A stretch of DNA of 40,270 nt from Solobacterium sp. (GCA_024698805.1 JAILQT010000049.1:1-40270); one strand, 5' to 3'; shown: positions 9,126-19,375, counted from the stretch's first letter. Numbers and translations are program-made. The notes: a model not told the origin generated them from the sequence alone.

Positions 9126-12100
9126 TTATTCCTCTTCTGTGATCGTTATGCTGTCCAGATTCGGTTCTGCAGGTTCTTCTGCCCTGTCTGAACTGCCGAG
9201 CACATCTTCAGGGAGCTTGACAGCTGTTGCTTCAGCGAGCTGTCTTGCTTTTTCTTCACGGATCTCTTTCAGCTGGCCTGCCTTCTCTTCGATCCTTCTG
9301 GATGTCTCACGGTCGAACCTTCTTCCTGTACCTGCAGGGATCAGCTTACCGATGATGACATTTTCCTTCAGACCTTCAAGACGGTCGGTCTTGCTTCTGA
9401 CTGCCGCTTCTGTCAGGACACGCGTTGTCTCCTGGAAGGATGCAGCGGACAGGAACGAATCCGTTTCAACTGCCGACTTGGAGATACCGAGCAGGATCGG
9501 TGAGAACTTGGCCGGTGCTTTTCCTTCATCAAACAGTTCTTCGTTGATCGCGTTCATGCGGTTCAGTGAGAGCGTCTGACCTGCGCTGAGTCCGGAGTCA
9601 TTGCCTTCGACAATGATGACCTTCTTCAGCATCTGCTTGATCATAACTTCCAGATGCTTGTCCGAGATATCGATGGACTGTGTGGAATATACCTTCTTGA
9701 CTTCTTTCAGGATGTATTCCTGTACAGCCCGGACACCTGCGACCTCAAGCAGTTCCTTCGGTGCGATCTGGCCTTCTGTCAGTTTTTCACCTGCATGGAC
9801 TTTTCTGCCGGCTTTCATCCACGGACGTACGACCTGGGTAAGATCGCACTTATGTTCGATGGACTCATTCTCGTTGGCTACTGTGACGATCATGCCTGCC
9901 TGGTTTGCGTTCTCATTCTGACGTACATCGACGATCTCGCCGTCGATCTTGGAGATGACCGCAACACCCTTCGGCGTACGTGCTTCAAACAGTTCTTCGA
10001 CACGGGGAAGACCCTGTGTGATATCACCGTTCTGGTTCGCAACACCGCCGGTGTGGAAGTTTCTCATTGTCAGCTGCGTACCGGGCTCACCGATCGCCTG
10101 GGCTGCCATGACACCGACTGCCTCGCCTTCTTCGACAAGGTTGCCTGTAGCCATGTTTCTGCCGTAGCACTTGCAGCAGATACCTGTTGTGGATTCGCAT
10201 GTGAATACATTTCTGATGTAAGCTTCTTTAACACCTGCATCGACGCACTTCTTCGCAAGTTCGTCTGTGATGTATTCATTCGCGCCGACGATCACTTCAC
10301 CTGTCTGCGGATCAACGATCTCGCTCTGTGTGAATCTGCCTGTGATCCTGTCATAGAAGTTTTCGATGATGGAATCATTCTTCCTGTCGACGATATCCGT
10401 TACGTAGTAACCCTTATCTGTCCCGCAGTCTACGTCATTGATGATGACTTCCTGCGCAACGTCGACCAGACGCCTTGTCAGATAACCTGACTCAGCTGTC
10501 TTCAGGGCTGTATCTGTCAGACCTTTACGTACACCGTGTGTGGAGATAAAGAACTCGGATACGCTCATTCCTTCACGGAAACAGGAATAGATCGGAACTT
10601 CGATGATCGAAGGCTGGTATTCTTTACGGGACTTCGACTGTGTAGGACGCGCCATCAGACCGCGCATGCCGGCGAGCTGCGTGAAGTGGTTCTTGTTACC
10701 GCGCGCACCGGATACCGCCATCATGTTGATGGGGTTCATACGGGGCAGTGAAGACATCAGTGTGTCACCGACGTTGTTCTTGACCCTGTCCCACAGCTGG
10801 GAGAAATGTCTTTCCCACTCGGCAGGAGTAAGGAGACCTCTTTCCCTCAGTAAGTTCAGATGTTCAGCCTGCTTTCTTCCTTCGCTTACGATCTCATCCT
10901 TATGAGGCGCTACGCTGATATCGGAAAGGGCAACAGTCATGCCTGCGATCGTGGAATACAGATAACCCATATCCTTCAGGCTGTCCAGGATGTCGCTTGT
11001 ACCGTTCGTCTTGTATCTGTCAAATACAGCGGCGATCAGGTTTCCGAGGTCCTTCTTTTTGAATTCCTTCGTGACCTTGCGGCTCTGGATCTCTTTTCTG
11101 ATGTCTGTCCCGAACGGAACGAATTCCGTATCCGGCGTACGCTTCAGGTTTTCCTCTGTTGTCTCGTTCATGTACGGGAAATCAGGAGGGAATACCGAGT
11201 TGAATATGATCTTGCCGACGGATGTCAGCAGGTACTTCTCGTTCTGCTCCTCTGTGAAGCACGTCTTGTTCAGGGATGCTGCAGGGAGTGCGATTCGGTT
11301 ATGCAGATGAACGACGCCAGTCTGGTATGCCATCATGACTTCGTTGACATCCTTGAACAGATGACCTTCGTTGTCACCGTACCTTCTCCATCTTTCCGCT
11401 TCTCTCGCTTCACCGAGTTTCTCAAGCGTATCTGCCTTGTTGTAGAATTCCTCAGCGCTCTCTTCCATGTTCAGATAGAAGTTTCCGAGCACGAGGTCCT
11501 GACCGGGTGTAACGATCGGCTTACCGTCTTTCGGACCGAGAATGTTGTTGGAGCCGAGCATGAGGATCTCAGTCTCAGCCCTTGCCATCTCGCTCAGAGG
11601 GAGATGGACTGCCATCTGGTCACCGTCGAAGTCCGCATTGAATGCAGGACATACGAGCGGATGGACACGGATCGCGCGGCCTTCAACGAGTTTCGGGAAG
11701 AATGCCTGGATACCCAGACGGTGCAGTGTTGGTGCACGGTTCAGGAATACAGGGTGTTCACGGATAACATCTTCAACGACATCCCAGACTTTGCTGTCCT
11801 GTCTGTTGATCAGCTTTTCAGCAGTCTTGGGGTTGGAAGCGATCTGTCTGTTGACGAGTTCGTTGATAACGAACGGTTTGTACAGCTGGATAGCCATTTC
11901 CTTCGGCAGACCACACTGCCACATTCTGAGTGTCGGTCCGATCGCGATAACGGAACGGCCTGAGAAGTCGACACGCTTGCCGAGCAGGTTCTGTCTGAAT
12001 CGTCCCTGCTTACCCTTCAGGGAGTGGGACAGTGACTTCAGTGCACGGCCGCCGGCACCGGTGATCGGCTTGGAACGGCGTCCGTTGTCGATCAGTGCGT

Positions 12101-12977
12101 CGACTGCTTCCTGCAGCATTCTCTTTTCGTTCTGGACGATGATCGCCGGTGTGCCGAGTTCAAGAAGCTTCTTCAGACGGTTGTTTCTTGTAATGACACG
12201 GCGGTAGAGATCGTTCAGGTCGGAGGTCGCAAAGCGGCCGCCGTCCAGCTGCAGCATAGGTCTGAGATCAGGCGGAATAACAGGAAGTACTGTCATTACC
12301 ATCCATTCCGGACGGTTCTCACTGCCGCGGAATGCTTCAACTGTCTCAAGACGCTTGATCAGTTTCTTTCTCTTGTCGCCGGAAGCTTTTTCAAGCTCCT
12401 GCATGATGCTGCTGTATTCCGCTTCAACATCGACCTGTTCAAGCAGTGTTTTGACTGCTTCTGCACCGGTCTGCGCAACAAAGCTGCCCGGACCGTAGAT
12501 CGCATTGTTTTCACGATATTCCTTTTCGGAAAGGATCTGCTTGTACATCAGCTTCGTATCTCCGGGATCGGTAACGATCCAGGATACGAAATAGACGACT
12601 TCCTCCAGTGATTTCGGTGCTACGTTCAGCAGCAGGCTCATTCTGGAAGGAATGCCTCTGAGATACCAGATGTGTGCGATCGGCGCTGCGAGTTCGATGT
12701 GACCCATACGTTCACGTCTGACGCTTGCCTTTGTGATCTCAACACCGCATCTGTCACAGACGACGCCCTGGTATCTGATCTTCTTATATTTACCGCAGGC
12801 ACATTCCCAGTCCTTTGTCGGACCGAAAATACGCTCGCAGAACAGACCGTCTTTTTCAGGTTTCTGGGAACGATAGTTGATCGTTTCAGGCTTTTTTACT
12901 TCGCCGTAAGACCACTGACGAATTTTGTCGGGTGATGCAAGGCCTACTTTAATAGCGGTGAAATTGTTGATATTCAT
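9126..12977 (-). CDS. rpoC: DNA-directed RNA polymerase subunit beta'
   Basis: Catalytic large subunit of RNA polymerase, 1283 aa. The N-terminal zinc site is Cys59, Cys61, Cys74 and Cys77 (CACGKY ... CDRCG); the second zinc site is in [11 protein letters not shown]. The catalytic Mg-binding motif [12 protein letters not shown] is intact (about 11620-11650). Bridge and trigger helix regions read normally. It starts 12 nt after rpoB behind AAGGAGGG. It is longer than the roughly 1200 aa I recall for Bacillus subtilis RpoC; the extra length is not localised here. Last gene of the operon. Confidence 0.98.
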   Translation of the reverse strand: MNINNFTAIKVGLASPDKIRQWSYGEVKKPETINYRSQKPEKDGLFCERIFGPTKDWECACGKYKKIRYQGVVCDRCGVEITKASVRRERMGHIELAAPIAHIWYLRGIPSRMSLLLNVAPKSLEEVVYFVSWIVTDPGDTKLMYKQILSEKEYRENNAIYGPGSFVAQTGAEAVKTLLEQVDVEAEYSSIMQELEKASGDKRKKLIKRLETVEAFRGSENRPEWMVMTVLPVIPPDLRPMLQLDGGRFATSDLNDLYRRVITRNNRLKKLLELGTPAIIVQNEKRMLQEAVDALIDNGRRSKPITGAGGRALKSLSHSLKGKQGRFRQNLLGKRVDFSGRSVIAIGPTLRMWQCGLPKEMAIQLYKPFVINELVNRQIASNPKTAEKLINRQDSKVWDVVEDVIREHPVFLNRAPTLHRLGIQAFFPKLVEGRAIRVHPLVCPAFNADFDGDQMAVHLPLSEMARAETEILMLGSNNILGPKDGKPIVTPGQDLVLGNFYLNMEESAEEFYNKADTLEKLGEAREAERWRRYGDNEGHLFKDVNEVMMAYQTGVVHLHNRIALPAASLNKTCFTEEQNEKYLLTSVGKIIFNSVFPPDFPYMNETTEENLKRTPDTEFVPFGTDIRKEIQSRKVTKEFKKKDLGNLIAAVFDRYKTNGTSDILDSLKDMGYLYSTIAGMTVALSDISVAPHKDEIVSEGRKQAEHLNLLRERGLLTPAEWERHFSQLWDRVKNNVGDTLMSSLPRMNPINMMAVSGARGNKNHFTQLAGMRGLMARPTQSKSRKEYQPSIIEVPIYSCFREGMSVSEFFISTHGVRKGLTDTALKTAESGYLTRRLVDVAQEVIINDVDCGTDKGYYVTDIVDRKNDSIIENFYDRITGRFTQSEIVDPQTGEVIVGANEYITDELAKKCVDAGVKEAYIRNVFTCESTTGICCKCYGRNMATGNLVEEGEAVGVMAAQAIGEPGTQLTMRNFHTGGVANQNGDITQGLPRVEELFEARTPKGVAVISKIDGEIVDVRQNENANQAGMIVTVANENESIEHKCDLTQVVRPWMKAGRKVHAGEKLTEGQIAPKELLEVAGVRAVQEYILKEVKKVYSTQSIDISDKHLEVMIKQMLKKVIIVEGNDSGLSAGQTLSLNRMNAINEELFDEGKAPAKFSPILLGISKSAVETDSFLSAASFQETTRVLTEAAVRSKTDRLEGLKENVIIGKLIPAGTGRRFDRETSRRIEEKAGQLKEIREEKARQLAEATAVKLPEDVLGSSDRAEEPAEPNLDSITITEEE

Positions 12978-12989
12978 CGTGTGCCCTCC

Positions 12990-15900
12990 TTACATTTCCT
13001 CGGATTCATCAAGTCCTGCACCGAATTCTGCAGGTCCTTCGATCTCATCATCCAGACTGTCTACTACAGTCACAGCATCGCTCTCGATAATATCGTTCAC
13101 GATATTCTGATGTGAGATATCCAGCGTCGTTTCTTCCTTCAGTTCTTCCTGTTCCATCTGCTTCAGATCCATCTCGTTGCCGTCGTCATCGAGCATTCTG
13201 ACATCGATAGCGAGTGCCTGCAGCTCATGTACGAGGACGCGGAAGGATTCGGGAATACCCGGATCCGGCAGATCTTTGCCTTTGACGATCGCTTCATATG
13301 TCCTTGTACGTCCCATGATATCATCGGACTTGACTGTCAGGATCTCCTGCAGTGTATGGGAAGCACCATAAGCTTCAAGAGCCCAGACTTCCATTTCACC
13401 GAATCTCTGACCGCCGTTCTGCGCCTTACCGCCGAGAGGCTGCTGTGTAACAAGTGAATAAGGACCTGTTGCACGTGCGTGCAGCTTATCGTCGACCATG
13501 TGCGCGAGCTTGATCATATACATGACGCCGACAGCGATGCGTTCATCATACGCTTCACCTGTCATGCCGTCGTAAAGAACATATTTGCCGTCTTCGGAAG
13601 TACCGGCTTCAGCCATGATGTTCCTCAAGTCATCGTTGGATACGCCGTCGAAGACAGGCGTAGCGAATTTCACGCCGAGCTTCTTGGCTGCCATGCCGAG
13701 ATGAACTTCAAGGACCTGACCGATATTCATACGGGAAGGAACACCGAACGGGTTCAGCATGATGTCGATCGGAGTACCGTCGGACATATAAGGCATGTCT
13801 TCAACAGGGTTGATCCTGGAGATGACGCCCTTGTTGCCATGACGGCCGGCCATCTTGTCGCCTTCGGAGATCTTTCTCTTCTGGACGATATAGACCTTGA
13901 CTACTTCGTTGACGCCCGGAGCGAGTTCGTGGTTGTCTTTCCTCTTGAATACCCTGACACTGTGGACGATGCCTGCGCCGCCGTGAGGAACTTTCAGGGA
14001 GTTGTCCCTGACTTCCCTGGACTTTTCACCGAAGATCGCAAGCAGCAGTTTTTCTTCCGGGGAGATCTCGCTCTGGCCTTTCGGAGTGACTTTACCGACG
14101 AGGATATCGCCTTCCTTCACTTCCGCACCGACCATGACGATGCCTCTGCCGTCAAGGTTCCTGCATGCGCTCTCAGCTACGTTCGGAATATCCCTTGTGA
14201 TCTCTTCCGGACCAAGCTTCGTTTCGCGGCATTCAATGTCATATTCTTCGATATGGACGGATGTGTAGTAATCTTCCGACTGCATTCTCTCGGACATGAT
14301 GATGGCATCCTCATAGTTGTAGCCATGCCATGTCATGAATGCGATCGTTACGTTCTGGCCGAGTGCCAGTTCGCCGTTCTGCATAGCCGGACCGTCAGCG
14401 AGGATATCGCCGCGTTCGACTCTTTCACCATCCCATACGATCGGTTTCTGGTTGAGACATGTGGACGCATTGGATCTTCTGAACTTCGTCAGCTCATATG
14501 TATGTTCGTTCCCGCTGTCTTCTGCGACAACGATCTTCGAAGCATCAACATATGTAACGATGCCGCCTGCTGTCGCAACACATGCGGCACCGGAGTCACG
14601 TGCGATCACGTGTTCCATGCCGGTTCCAACGAACGGGCTGTGCGGGTTCAGAAGGGGAACTGCCTGTCTCTGCATGTTCGCTCCCATGAGCGCACGCGTA
14701 CAGTCATCGTTTTCCAGGAAAGGAACGCAGGCAGTAGCGACAGATACGATCTGACGCGGGGATACGTCGGCATAGTCGACGAGCTCCCTGTCAGCCATAA
14801 CTGTTTCACCGGCGATCCTGGAGACGATCCTGTCACCGACAAGTCTTCCGTCCTTGATCTCGTTTGCCTGCGCGATAACGTGGTCGTTCTCTTCGTCTGC
14901 AGGCATGTATACGACATCATCTGTTACAACACCGTCAATGACCTTTCTGTACGGCGTTTCGATAAAGCCGTATTCATTGATCTTTGCATATGTTGTCAGA
15001 TAGTTGATCAGACCGATGTTCGGACCTTCCGGTGTCTCGATCGGGCAGATCCTGCCGTAATGGGAGTTATGAATATCACGGACCTCAAATCCGGCTCTTT
15101 CCCTTGTCAGGCCGCCGGGACCGAGTGCAGAGATCCTTCTCTTGTTGGAAAGCTCCGCAAGAGGGTTCTGCTGATCCATGAACTGTGAAAGCTGTGAACT
15201 GGAGAAGAATTCCTTGATCGCTGCTGTCAGGGGTCTGATATTTGTCAGCTGCTTCGGTGTCAGTGCAGCGGAATCAGCGATGGACATTCTTTCCTTGACG
15301 ACTCTTTCCATACGGGAGAGACCGATGCGGAACTGGTTCTGGATCAGTTCTCCGACAGTACGGATGCGGCGGTTGCCGAGCATATCGATATCATCCTGCG
15401 AGCCGACGCCGTCAAGCATCGTGAGCTCGTAGTTGTAGAGCGCATACATATCGCTCATCGTGATCGTATGCTTGTCATTCAGCGGGTCGATACCGATCAG
15501 TTTGACCGGGTAACCGTTGTTGTTGATATGGACGATCTGCACGCATGCGCCGACCAGCCATACCGTGACATCCTTTTCGATCGCGGCAGCTTCGACTACA
15601 GCCATCTCTGCTTCCGAGCTGAGACGCATCAGCGGCTGATCCGGAATATATCTTTCGCAGATGAGCTCACCGTTTTCGTCCCTCAGATCTTCGCCGTTCC
15701 TTGTGATCCTGCCTACCGCATACATGCGTGAGCCAAGATTCAGGACAGCGTTCACATTGTCATTGGTGACCTTTACTTCGTTGGCGATGATGCCGGCATA
15801 AACAGTGACCTTTTCAAATTCCTTTGCGATGTCTTCAATGTTCTCCGGTGTCAGTACCGTACCCATCTCAAGACTTGTCGCTTCCGTGGAGCCGTCAAGA

Positions 15901-17144
15901 TTTACTGCAAGGACTCTTCCCACAAGTGCTTTCTTCCAGGAAGTCTCCATCACTGCCTTTACGGGGTGGGAGAAATTGTGCACGAACGGCAGGGCCTTGC
16001 AGGCAACGCCTTTGTTGATCTCGCCCCTCAGTGCATTTCTTTCGTCCTTATGGATGACGACATTCTTCTTGAAAAGGACATTGCCGTCAGGACCGATCAG
16101 GTCGTCTGTCAGAGAATATCCCTCCATACGGTCAAGGATATTCAGCTTTTTGCGGACCTTGTATCTGCCGGCCTTTGTCAGATCATATCTTCTGTAATCA
16201 AAGAACTTGGTGTCCATCAGGGTGATGGCACCGTCGATCGTTGCGATCTCATCCGCGCGCTGGTTCTCGTATACGGAAAGCAGCGCTTCGTTCGTTGTCT
16301 TTGTCTTGTCTGCTGCCAGTGTGTTCCTGACTTCTTCGTAGTTGCCGAAGACGGAAGTATACAGCAGCATATAGTCGTTCTGGAATTCCCTTTCTTCCTC
16401 GGGAACGGTCACATCGTAAATGTCGAAGTCCAGTGCTTTCAGGAACTTCTTCATGCTTGTCGTATCGAATGTGTCATCCCCTTTTTCGAAATTCAGGGAC
16501 ATGCCGATCGCCTTGAAGAGGATCGTGCTGAGCACTTTCCTTCTGCGGTCGATCGAAACGTTCATGATCCTGCCGGTCGACTGTTTCTTATCGTCACTCA
16601 TGAATTCGAGCCATGTTCCGCGGCTCGGGATCAGTTCACAGGTATAGGTGTCTCTTCCTGTTCTTTCTTCAGAAACGATATCAAAATACGCGCCGGGGGA
16701 ACGAACGATCTGGGAAACGATGACACGCTCTGCACCGTTGATGATGAATGTGCCCGTAGGCGTCATCATCGGGAAGTCACCGAGGAATACTTCTTCCCAC
16801 TTTGTCATGACTTCACCGGTATCCGCGTCAACGATCTCAAGTTCCATCTTTGCCTTCAGGGGTGCACAGTAGTTGACTTCCCTGTATTTGCATTCGCTGA
16901 TGGAATATTTCGGTTCTCCGAATTCGTAATCGATGAATTTCAGACTGATATTCCCGCCGTAGTTAGCGATCGGGTAAATATCGTTGAATACTTCCCTGAT
17001 ACCTTCTTTCAGAAACCACTCAAACGCCGCTGTCTGGATCTCGACCAGGTCGGGCAGTTCCAGTGAACTGCTTACCTTTGAATAGTCTCTGCGCGTAGCT
17101 TTGTTGCCATACTGCCTGATGCGGTATGCCTGATTATTTTCCAT
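12990..17144 (-). CDS. rpoB: DNA-directed RNA polymerase subunit beta
   Basis: Beta subunit, 1384 aa, against about 1193 in B. subtilis (from memory). Landmarks are [21 protein letters not shown] (split: [11 protein letters not shown] is the core), the [10 protein letters not shown] motif and a C-terminal clamp region with [17 protein letters not shown]. Two features stand out. Between KVRKKL (329-334) and GVGSQDDID (from 579) lie 244 residues where I recall about 113 in B. subtilis, an insertion of about 130 residues. The rifampicin pocket reads [21 protein letters not shown], with Asn667 at the place of E. coli His526. It starts behind GGAAGG and follows an intergenic hairpin after ybxB. 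Confidence 0.98.
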   Translation of the reverse strand: MENNQAYRIRQYGNKATRRDYSKVSSSLELPDLVEIQTAAFEWFLKEGIREVFNDIYPIANYGGNISLKFIDYEFGEPKYSISECKYREVNYCAPLKAKMELEIVDADTGEVMTKWEEVFLGDFPMMTPTGTFIINGAERVIVSQIVRSPGAYFDIVSEERTGRDTYTCELIPSRGTWLEFMSDDKKQSTGRIMNVSIDRRRKVLSTILFKAIGMSLNFEKGDDTFDTTSMKKFLKALDFDIYDVTVPEEEREFQNDYMLLYTSVFGNYEEVRNTLAADKTKTTNEALLSVYENQRADEIATIDGAITLMDTKFFDYRRYDLTKAGRYKVRKKLNILDRMEGYSLTDDLIGPDGNVLFKKNVVIHKDERNALRGEINKGVACKALPFVHNFSHPVKAVMETSWKKALVGRVLAVNLDGSTEATSLEMGTVLTPENIEDIAKEFEKVTVYAGIIANEVKVTNDNVNAVLNLGSRMYAVGRITRNGEDLRDENGELICERYIPDQPLMRLSSEAEMAVVEAAAIEKDVTVWLVGACVQIVHINNNGYPVKLIGIDPLNDKHTITMSDMYALYNYELTMLDGVGSQDDIDMLGNRRIRTVGELIQNQFRIGLSRMERVVKERMSIADSAALTPKQLTNIRPLTAAIKEFFSSSQLSQFMDQQNPLAELSNKRRISALGPGGLTRERAGFEVRDIHNSHYGRICPIETPEGPNIGLINYLTTYAKINEYGFIETPYRKVIDGVVTDDVVYMPADEENDHVIAQANEIKDGRLVGDRIVSRIAGETVMADRELVDYADVSPRQIVSVATACVPFLENDDCTRALMGANMQRQAVPLLNPHSPFVGTGMEHVIARDSGAACVATAGGIVTYVDASKIVVAEDSGNEHTYELTKFRRSNASTCLNQKPIVWDGERVERGDILADGPAMQNGELALGQNVTIAFMTWHGYNYEDAIIMSERMQSEDYYTSVHIEEYDIECRETKLGPEEITRDIPNVAESACRNLDGRGIVMVGAEVKEGDILVGKVTPKGQSEISPEEKLLLAIFGEKSREVRDNSLKVPHGGAGIVHSVRVFKRKDNHELAPGVNEVVKVYIVQKRKISEGDKMAGRHGNKGVISRINPVEDMPYMSDGTPIDIMLNPFGVPSRMNIGQVLEVHLGMAAKKLGVKFATPVFDGVSNDDLRNIMAEAGTSEDGKYVLYDGMTGEAYDERIAVGVMYMIKLAHMVDDKLHARATGPYSLVTQQPLGGKAQNGGQRFGEMEVWALEAYGASHTLQEILTVKSDDIMGRTRTYEAIVKGKDLPDPGIPESFRVLVHELQALAIDVRMLDDDGNEMDLKQMEQEELKEETTLDISHQNIVNDIIESDAVTVVDSLDDEIEGPAEFGAGLDESEEM

Positions 17145-17173
17145 GTACGCCTTCCTTTCGCCTGTCGCATAAT

Positions 17174-17220
17174 ACCTGCCGGTCTGCTGCTCTCATAACC
17201 GGCCGGTCATTACCGCAGGT
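17174..17220 (-). other. Intergenic hairpin between ybxB and rpoB
   Basis: Nine-bp stem with one bulge: ACCTGCGGT on the minus strand (17212-17220) pairs with the copy ending at 17174, enclosing a CCGGCCGG segment. No T run follows, so it is more likely an mRNA processing or stability element than a terminator. It resembles the hairpin at 5135-5173. Confidence 0.5.
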
Positions 17221-17227
17221 TTTCACA

Positions 17228-17875
17228 TCATTGTGTCTGTTTTGTTTGTTTTTCACTCTTTAAGACCCAGTATCCTCTGTCGCGCAGCACCGTCTCGCAG
17301 CTGCCGAATATCTCCTGCAGCCTGCGGATCGCGCTTTCCGCCCCCTGGGAGCGCCGGATCACAGCCATGAATATGCCGTTTTCGCGCAGATGTTCATAAC
17401 TGTCTTCAAACATTCTGTAGACGACTTTTTTTCCTGCCCGGATCGGCGGGTTGACCGCGATCAGGTCGAAATCGTCATGCAGTGCTTCAAACCCGTCGGA
17501 GACGATCACCGTGCTTTCAATGTGGTTGTCCGCACTGTTGATCTCCGCAAGTTCGCACGCCCTGGGATTGACATCGGAAGCTGTCAGCCTGATGTCCGGG
17601 AAAACAGTTTTCAATATAATGCCTACAGGTCCGTATCCGCAGCCCAGATCCAGTACATCCCCGTGTACTTTTTCGGCACATAGCGCGTCGAGCAGTACCT
17701 GCGAACCGTAGTCGATTCCTGTTTTTGAGAATACCCCGTTGTCTGTAGTGAAAGAGAATAAATGCCCAGAAAACCGGAAAGAGTGCACCTTCCGGTTTTC
17801 CTTAAGGGTGCGGTTATCGGTAAAGTAATGAGCCGTAAAACCACATCCTTTCTTAGGCTCGAAAAGCCGAATCAA
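17228..17875 (-). CDS. ybxB: Class I SAM-dependent methyltransferase, YbxB/RsmC-like
   Basis: Predicted rRNA guanine N2-methyltransferase-like protein, 215 aa if read from TTG at 17875. It has SAM motif I as VLDLGCGYG and the catalytic NPPIRAG motif of the RsmC/RlmG group. The place between rplL and rpoB is where B. subtilis carries ybxB, and the segment around AHYFTDN followed by FSFTTDNGVFSK resembles the N-terminus I recall for that protein. The start is unclear: the family N-terminus aligns near codon 14 (TAHYF), but no ATG, GTG or TTG is in frame there although AAAGGA lies nearby (an ACG codon is). The only in-frame usual start codon is the TTG that forms the loop of a hairpin. Confidence 0.85.
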   Translation of the reverse strand: MIRLFEPKKGCGFTAHYFTDNRTLKENRKVHSFRFSGHLFSFTTDNGVFSKTGIDYGSQVLLDALCAEKVHGDVLDLGCGYGPVGIILKTVFPDIRLTASDVNPRACELAEINSADNHIESTVIVSDGFEALHDDFDLIAVNPPIRAGKKVVYRMFEDSYEHLRENGIFMAVIRRSQGAESAIRRLQEIFGSCETVLRDRGYWVLKSEKQTKQTQ

Positions 17876-17882
17876 ATTCGGC
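17866..17882 (-). promoter_or_regulatory. Hairpin overlapping the ybxB start (candidate attenuator)
   Basis: Seven-bp arms GCCGAAT/ATTCGGC with a 3-nt loop, followed on the minus strand by TTTTC, located between rplL and ybxB-rpoB. It could lower transcription into rpoBC relative to the ribosomal protein genes, as the rplL-rpoB attenuator does in E. coli. The loop is exactly the TTG start codon, so it could also hide the ybxB start. A 13-codon reading frame (17853-17894) also spans it. Confidence 0.5.
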
Positions 17883-17913
17883 CTTATTTTTCATGCGTAC
17901 CTGAATAAATGAA

Positions 17914-18285
17914 TTACTTGAATTCAACAGTAGCACCTGCATCTGTGAGCTGCTTCTTGATGTTTTCAGCTTCGTCAGTCGGAACATCCTTCTTGATCTC
18001 TGCAGGTGTGGAGTCAACGAGCTTCTTAGCGTCAACGAGGCCGAGACCTGTGATCGCACGGACTGCCTTGATAACAGCAACCTTTGTATCGCCGATAGCG
18101 CTCAGAACGACTGTAACGTTCTTCGGTGTGTCATCAACAACTTCCTCAGCAGCAGCGGGTGCAGCAACTGCAGCAGCAGCTGTAACGCCATACTTTTCTT
18201 CAATTGCTTTTACGAGATCGTTCAGATCAAGAATTGTAGCTTCATCGAGATATGCAAGAATATCTTCCTTTGTAATTGTTGCCAT
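17914..18285 (-). CDS. rplL: 50S ribosomal protein L7/L12
   Basis: L7/L12 stalk protein, 123 aa, normal length. The N-terminal dimerisation and L10-binding part (about 1-35, [17 protein letters not shown]) is followed by an Ala-rich hinge (about 36-52) and the C-terminal factor-binding domain with [20 protein letters not shown]. It recruits translation factors to the ribosome. AGGAGGAAATAATCC leads the start. Co-transcribed with rplJ, 21 nt upstream. Confidence 0.98.
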   Translation of the reverse strand: MATITKEDILAYLDEATILDLNDLVKAIEEKYGVTAAAAVAAPAAAEEVVDDTPKNVTVVLSAIGDTKVAVIKAVRAITGLGLVDAKKLVDSTPAEIKKDVPTDEAENIKKQLTDAGATVEFK

Positions 18286-18306
18286 GGATTATTTCCTCCT
18301 CTTTCC

Positions 18307-18840
18307 TTAGGCCGCTGCCTCTGCAGCTTCTTCATTAGTTTCTGTGTTTCCTCCGCCTCTCTGTTCGGCAACAGCCTGAACAACGCGTGCAAAGGATGCG
18401 ACAGGTGCGTTCAGAACAGACAGCAGCATGCTGAGCATACCATCCCTGTTCGGCAGTGCGGACAGTTCCTTGACAGTTGCTTCATCAACAACTTTACCTT
18501 CAACGATACCGCCCTTCATGATCAGAGCCTTATGTTTCTTTGCGAACTTGGCCATGATGCGCGCACCGGCTGTTTCATCAGCACCGAATACGAGCGCGTT
18601 AGGGCCAGTCAGCACGTTCTTCAGATCTTCATAACCTGCAGCTTCTGCAGCTCTGGAAGCGAGAGTGTTCTTGTAGACCTTCATCTCTACGTTTTCCTTG
18701 CGCAGTTCTCTGCGGAGTTCAGTGACCTCAGCTACTGTAAGGCCGCGGTATTCTGCGACAACAGTAGATGCAGATTTCGTGAACTTGTCCTGAATCTCTG
18801 ATACAACGTTCTTTTTAGACTCCAGTACGTTCTGATTCAT
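18307..18840 (-). CDS. rplJ: 50S ribosomal protein L10
   Basis: L10, 177 aa, which anchors the L7/L12 dimers to 23S rRNA. The N-terminal RNA-binding domain shows VVAEYRGLTVAEVTELRRELR and VYKNTLASRA; the C-terminal helix that binds L7/L12 ends in an Ala/Glu-rich tail. AAAGGAGAA lies just before the start. L10 with L7/L12 normally represses its own operon by binding the leader, and the matching leader is visible upstream. It is the first gene of the rplJ-rplL-ybxB-rpoB-rpoC unit. Confidence 0.98.
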   Translation of the reverse strand: MNQNVLESKKNVVSEIQDKFTKSASTVVAEYRGLTVAEVTELRRELRKENVEMKVYKNTLASRAAEAAGYEDLKNVLTGPNALVFGADETAGARIMAKFAKKHKALIMKGGIVEGKVVDEATVKELSALPNRDGMLSMLLSVLNAPVASFARVVQAVAEQRGGGNTETNEEAAEAAA

Positions 18841-18879
18841 TCGTTCATTCTCCTTTCGTTATCGCATACACATATATAT

Positions 18880-18990
18880 AGAAAGCCCCCGCGGAATGCG
18901 AGGGCAAAAAAGTCATGACACCTAAAAACTTTTTCATCTACCTCGGTAACGTATTAAGCTTCCGCTGTTACTGTCTATGGTAATTGATAA
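18880..18990 (-). ncRNA. L10 (rplJ) leader RNA with attenuator-like hairpin
   Basis: On the minus strand the leader contains TAATACGTTACCGAGGTAG (about 18937-18956), the conserved segment of L10 leaders in Bacillota, followed by AAAAAGTTTTTAGGTGTCATG. A GC-rich hairpin comes last: GCCCTCGC (18898-18905) with GCGGGGGC (18885-18892, one GU pair), then TTTC. The L10-L7/L12 complex would bind the upper part and shift the balance between readthrough and termination. Ends are approximate. Confidence 0.85.
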
Positions 18991-18997
18991 CATAGAT

Positions 18998-19026
18998 ATG
19001 ATACTCGCACGGTATGTCCGTGTCAA
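18998..19026 (-). promoter_or_regulatory. Promoter of the rplJ-rplL-ybxB-rpoB-rpoC operon
   Basis: Minus-strand TTGACA (19021-19026), exactly 17 bp, TATCAT (18998-19003). The start would be near 18990, right at the head of the L10 leader. The A-rich sequence upstream of -35 (UP-like) lies inside the target duplication of the adjacent insertion sequence, whose left copy ends directly at the -35 box. Confidence 0.85.
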
Positions 19027-19052
19027 TCACGAATTTATTTTTTTCACGGCAG
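19027..19052. repeat. Left copy of the 26-bp target duplication of the IS
   Basis: Identical to 20859-20884, including the string TTTATTTTTTTCACGGCAG. If the A at 20858 is counted outside the element the duplication is 27 bp. Long duplications of this size are a hallmark of IS1202-type transposition. Confidence 0.93.
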
Positions 19053-19075
19053 TGTGGCTATCAAGTGATAATGTC
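19053..19075 (+). repeat. Left terminal inverted repeat of the IS
   Basis: TGTGGCTATC... (23 nt), the counterpart of 20836-20858 with 17 of 23 identities; the last six bases AATGTC are identical in both. Confidence 0.85.
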
Positions 19076-19140
19076 TCAATAGTTATTACGGGAAAATGTC
19101 CCAAAGTCTGAAAGCAGGTGTTATGCCGCGAAAGCGTATT

Positions 19141-19244
19141 GATGATGGGATGCACATGCCACACTGGTGAAGAAGTGTGAAGGCATTATTTTTGCCTTCC
19201 GCTTCGACGCCAGTCGGGGCATTCGTGCATCGGGTCCCATCGTC
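19141..19244. ncRNA. Candidate structured RNA inside the IS, upstream of the transposase
   Basis: A 104-nt stretch folds into one long nested stem. The pairs are 19141-19150 with 19235-19244 (10 bp, one GU), 19151-19155 with 19225-19229, 19156-19160 with 19218-19222, 19163-19167 with 19210-19214, 19172-19175 with 19202-19205, and 19179-19185 with 19193-19199, closing a 7-nt loop TTATTTT. That is 36 pairs, all in nested order, with small bulges typical of functional RNA rather than a simple DNA palindrome. No known family is recognised. The strand is undecided because the stem forms on both; transposase orientation would favour plus. No covariation data are available from one sequence. Confidence 0.6.
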
Positions 19245-19277
19245 AATATGAGCGTGGAATAATTCCTGCCCAATATA

Positions 19278-19352
19278 CCGTGCCCATCAAACCGGCCGGC
19301 CTCGGCCCGACCGAAGGGAGTCACGGAGAGGAGGGCCCCGCTTCGACCGGGG
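19278..19352. other. Two further GC-rich hairpins in the IS non-coding region
   Basis: First: CCGTG (19278-19282) with CACGG (19322-19326), and CCC (19283-19285) with GGG (19316-19318), enclosing a GGCC-rich segment. Second: CCCCG (19336-19340) with CGGGG (19348-19352) around a 7-nt loop. They lie between the 104-nt stem and the transposase promoter and are far more GC-rich than the neighbouring sequence. Confidence 0.5.
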
Positions 19353-19366
19353 AGACCATTTCCTTC

Positions 19367-19375
19367 TGCTATGAT
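19367..19375 (+). promoter_or_regulatory. Candidate extended -10 promoter of the transposase
   Basis: TG-C-TATGAT with no clear -35, about 12 nt before the AGGAGG ribosome binding site. If used, the structured region would lie upstream of the transposase mRNA and be a separate transcript or a DNA element. Confidence 0.35.

Noticed and set aside
10860-11963. 367-codon open frame on the plus strand
   Set aside because: Antisense to rpoC and Cys/Val/Arg-rich like the other shadows.
13479-15188. 569-codon open frame on the plus strand
   Set aside because: Antisense to rpoB; long because codon usage of rpoB avoids stops in this frame. No known motif.
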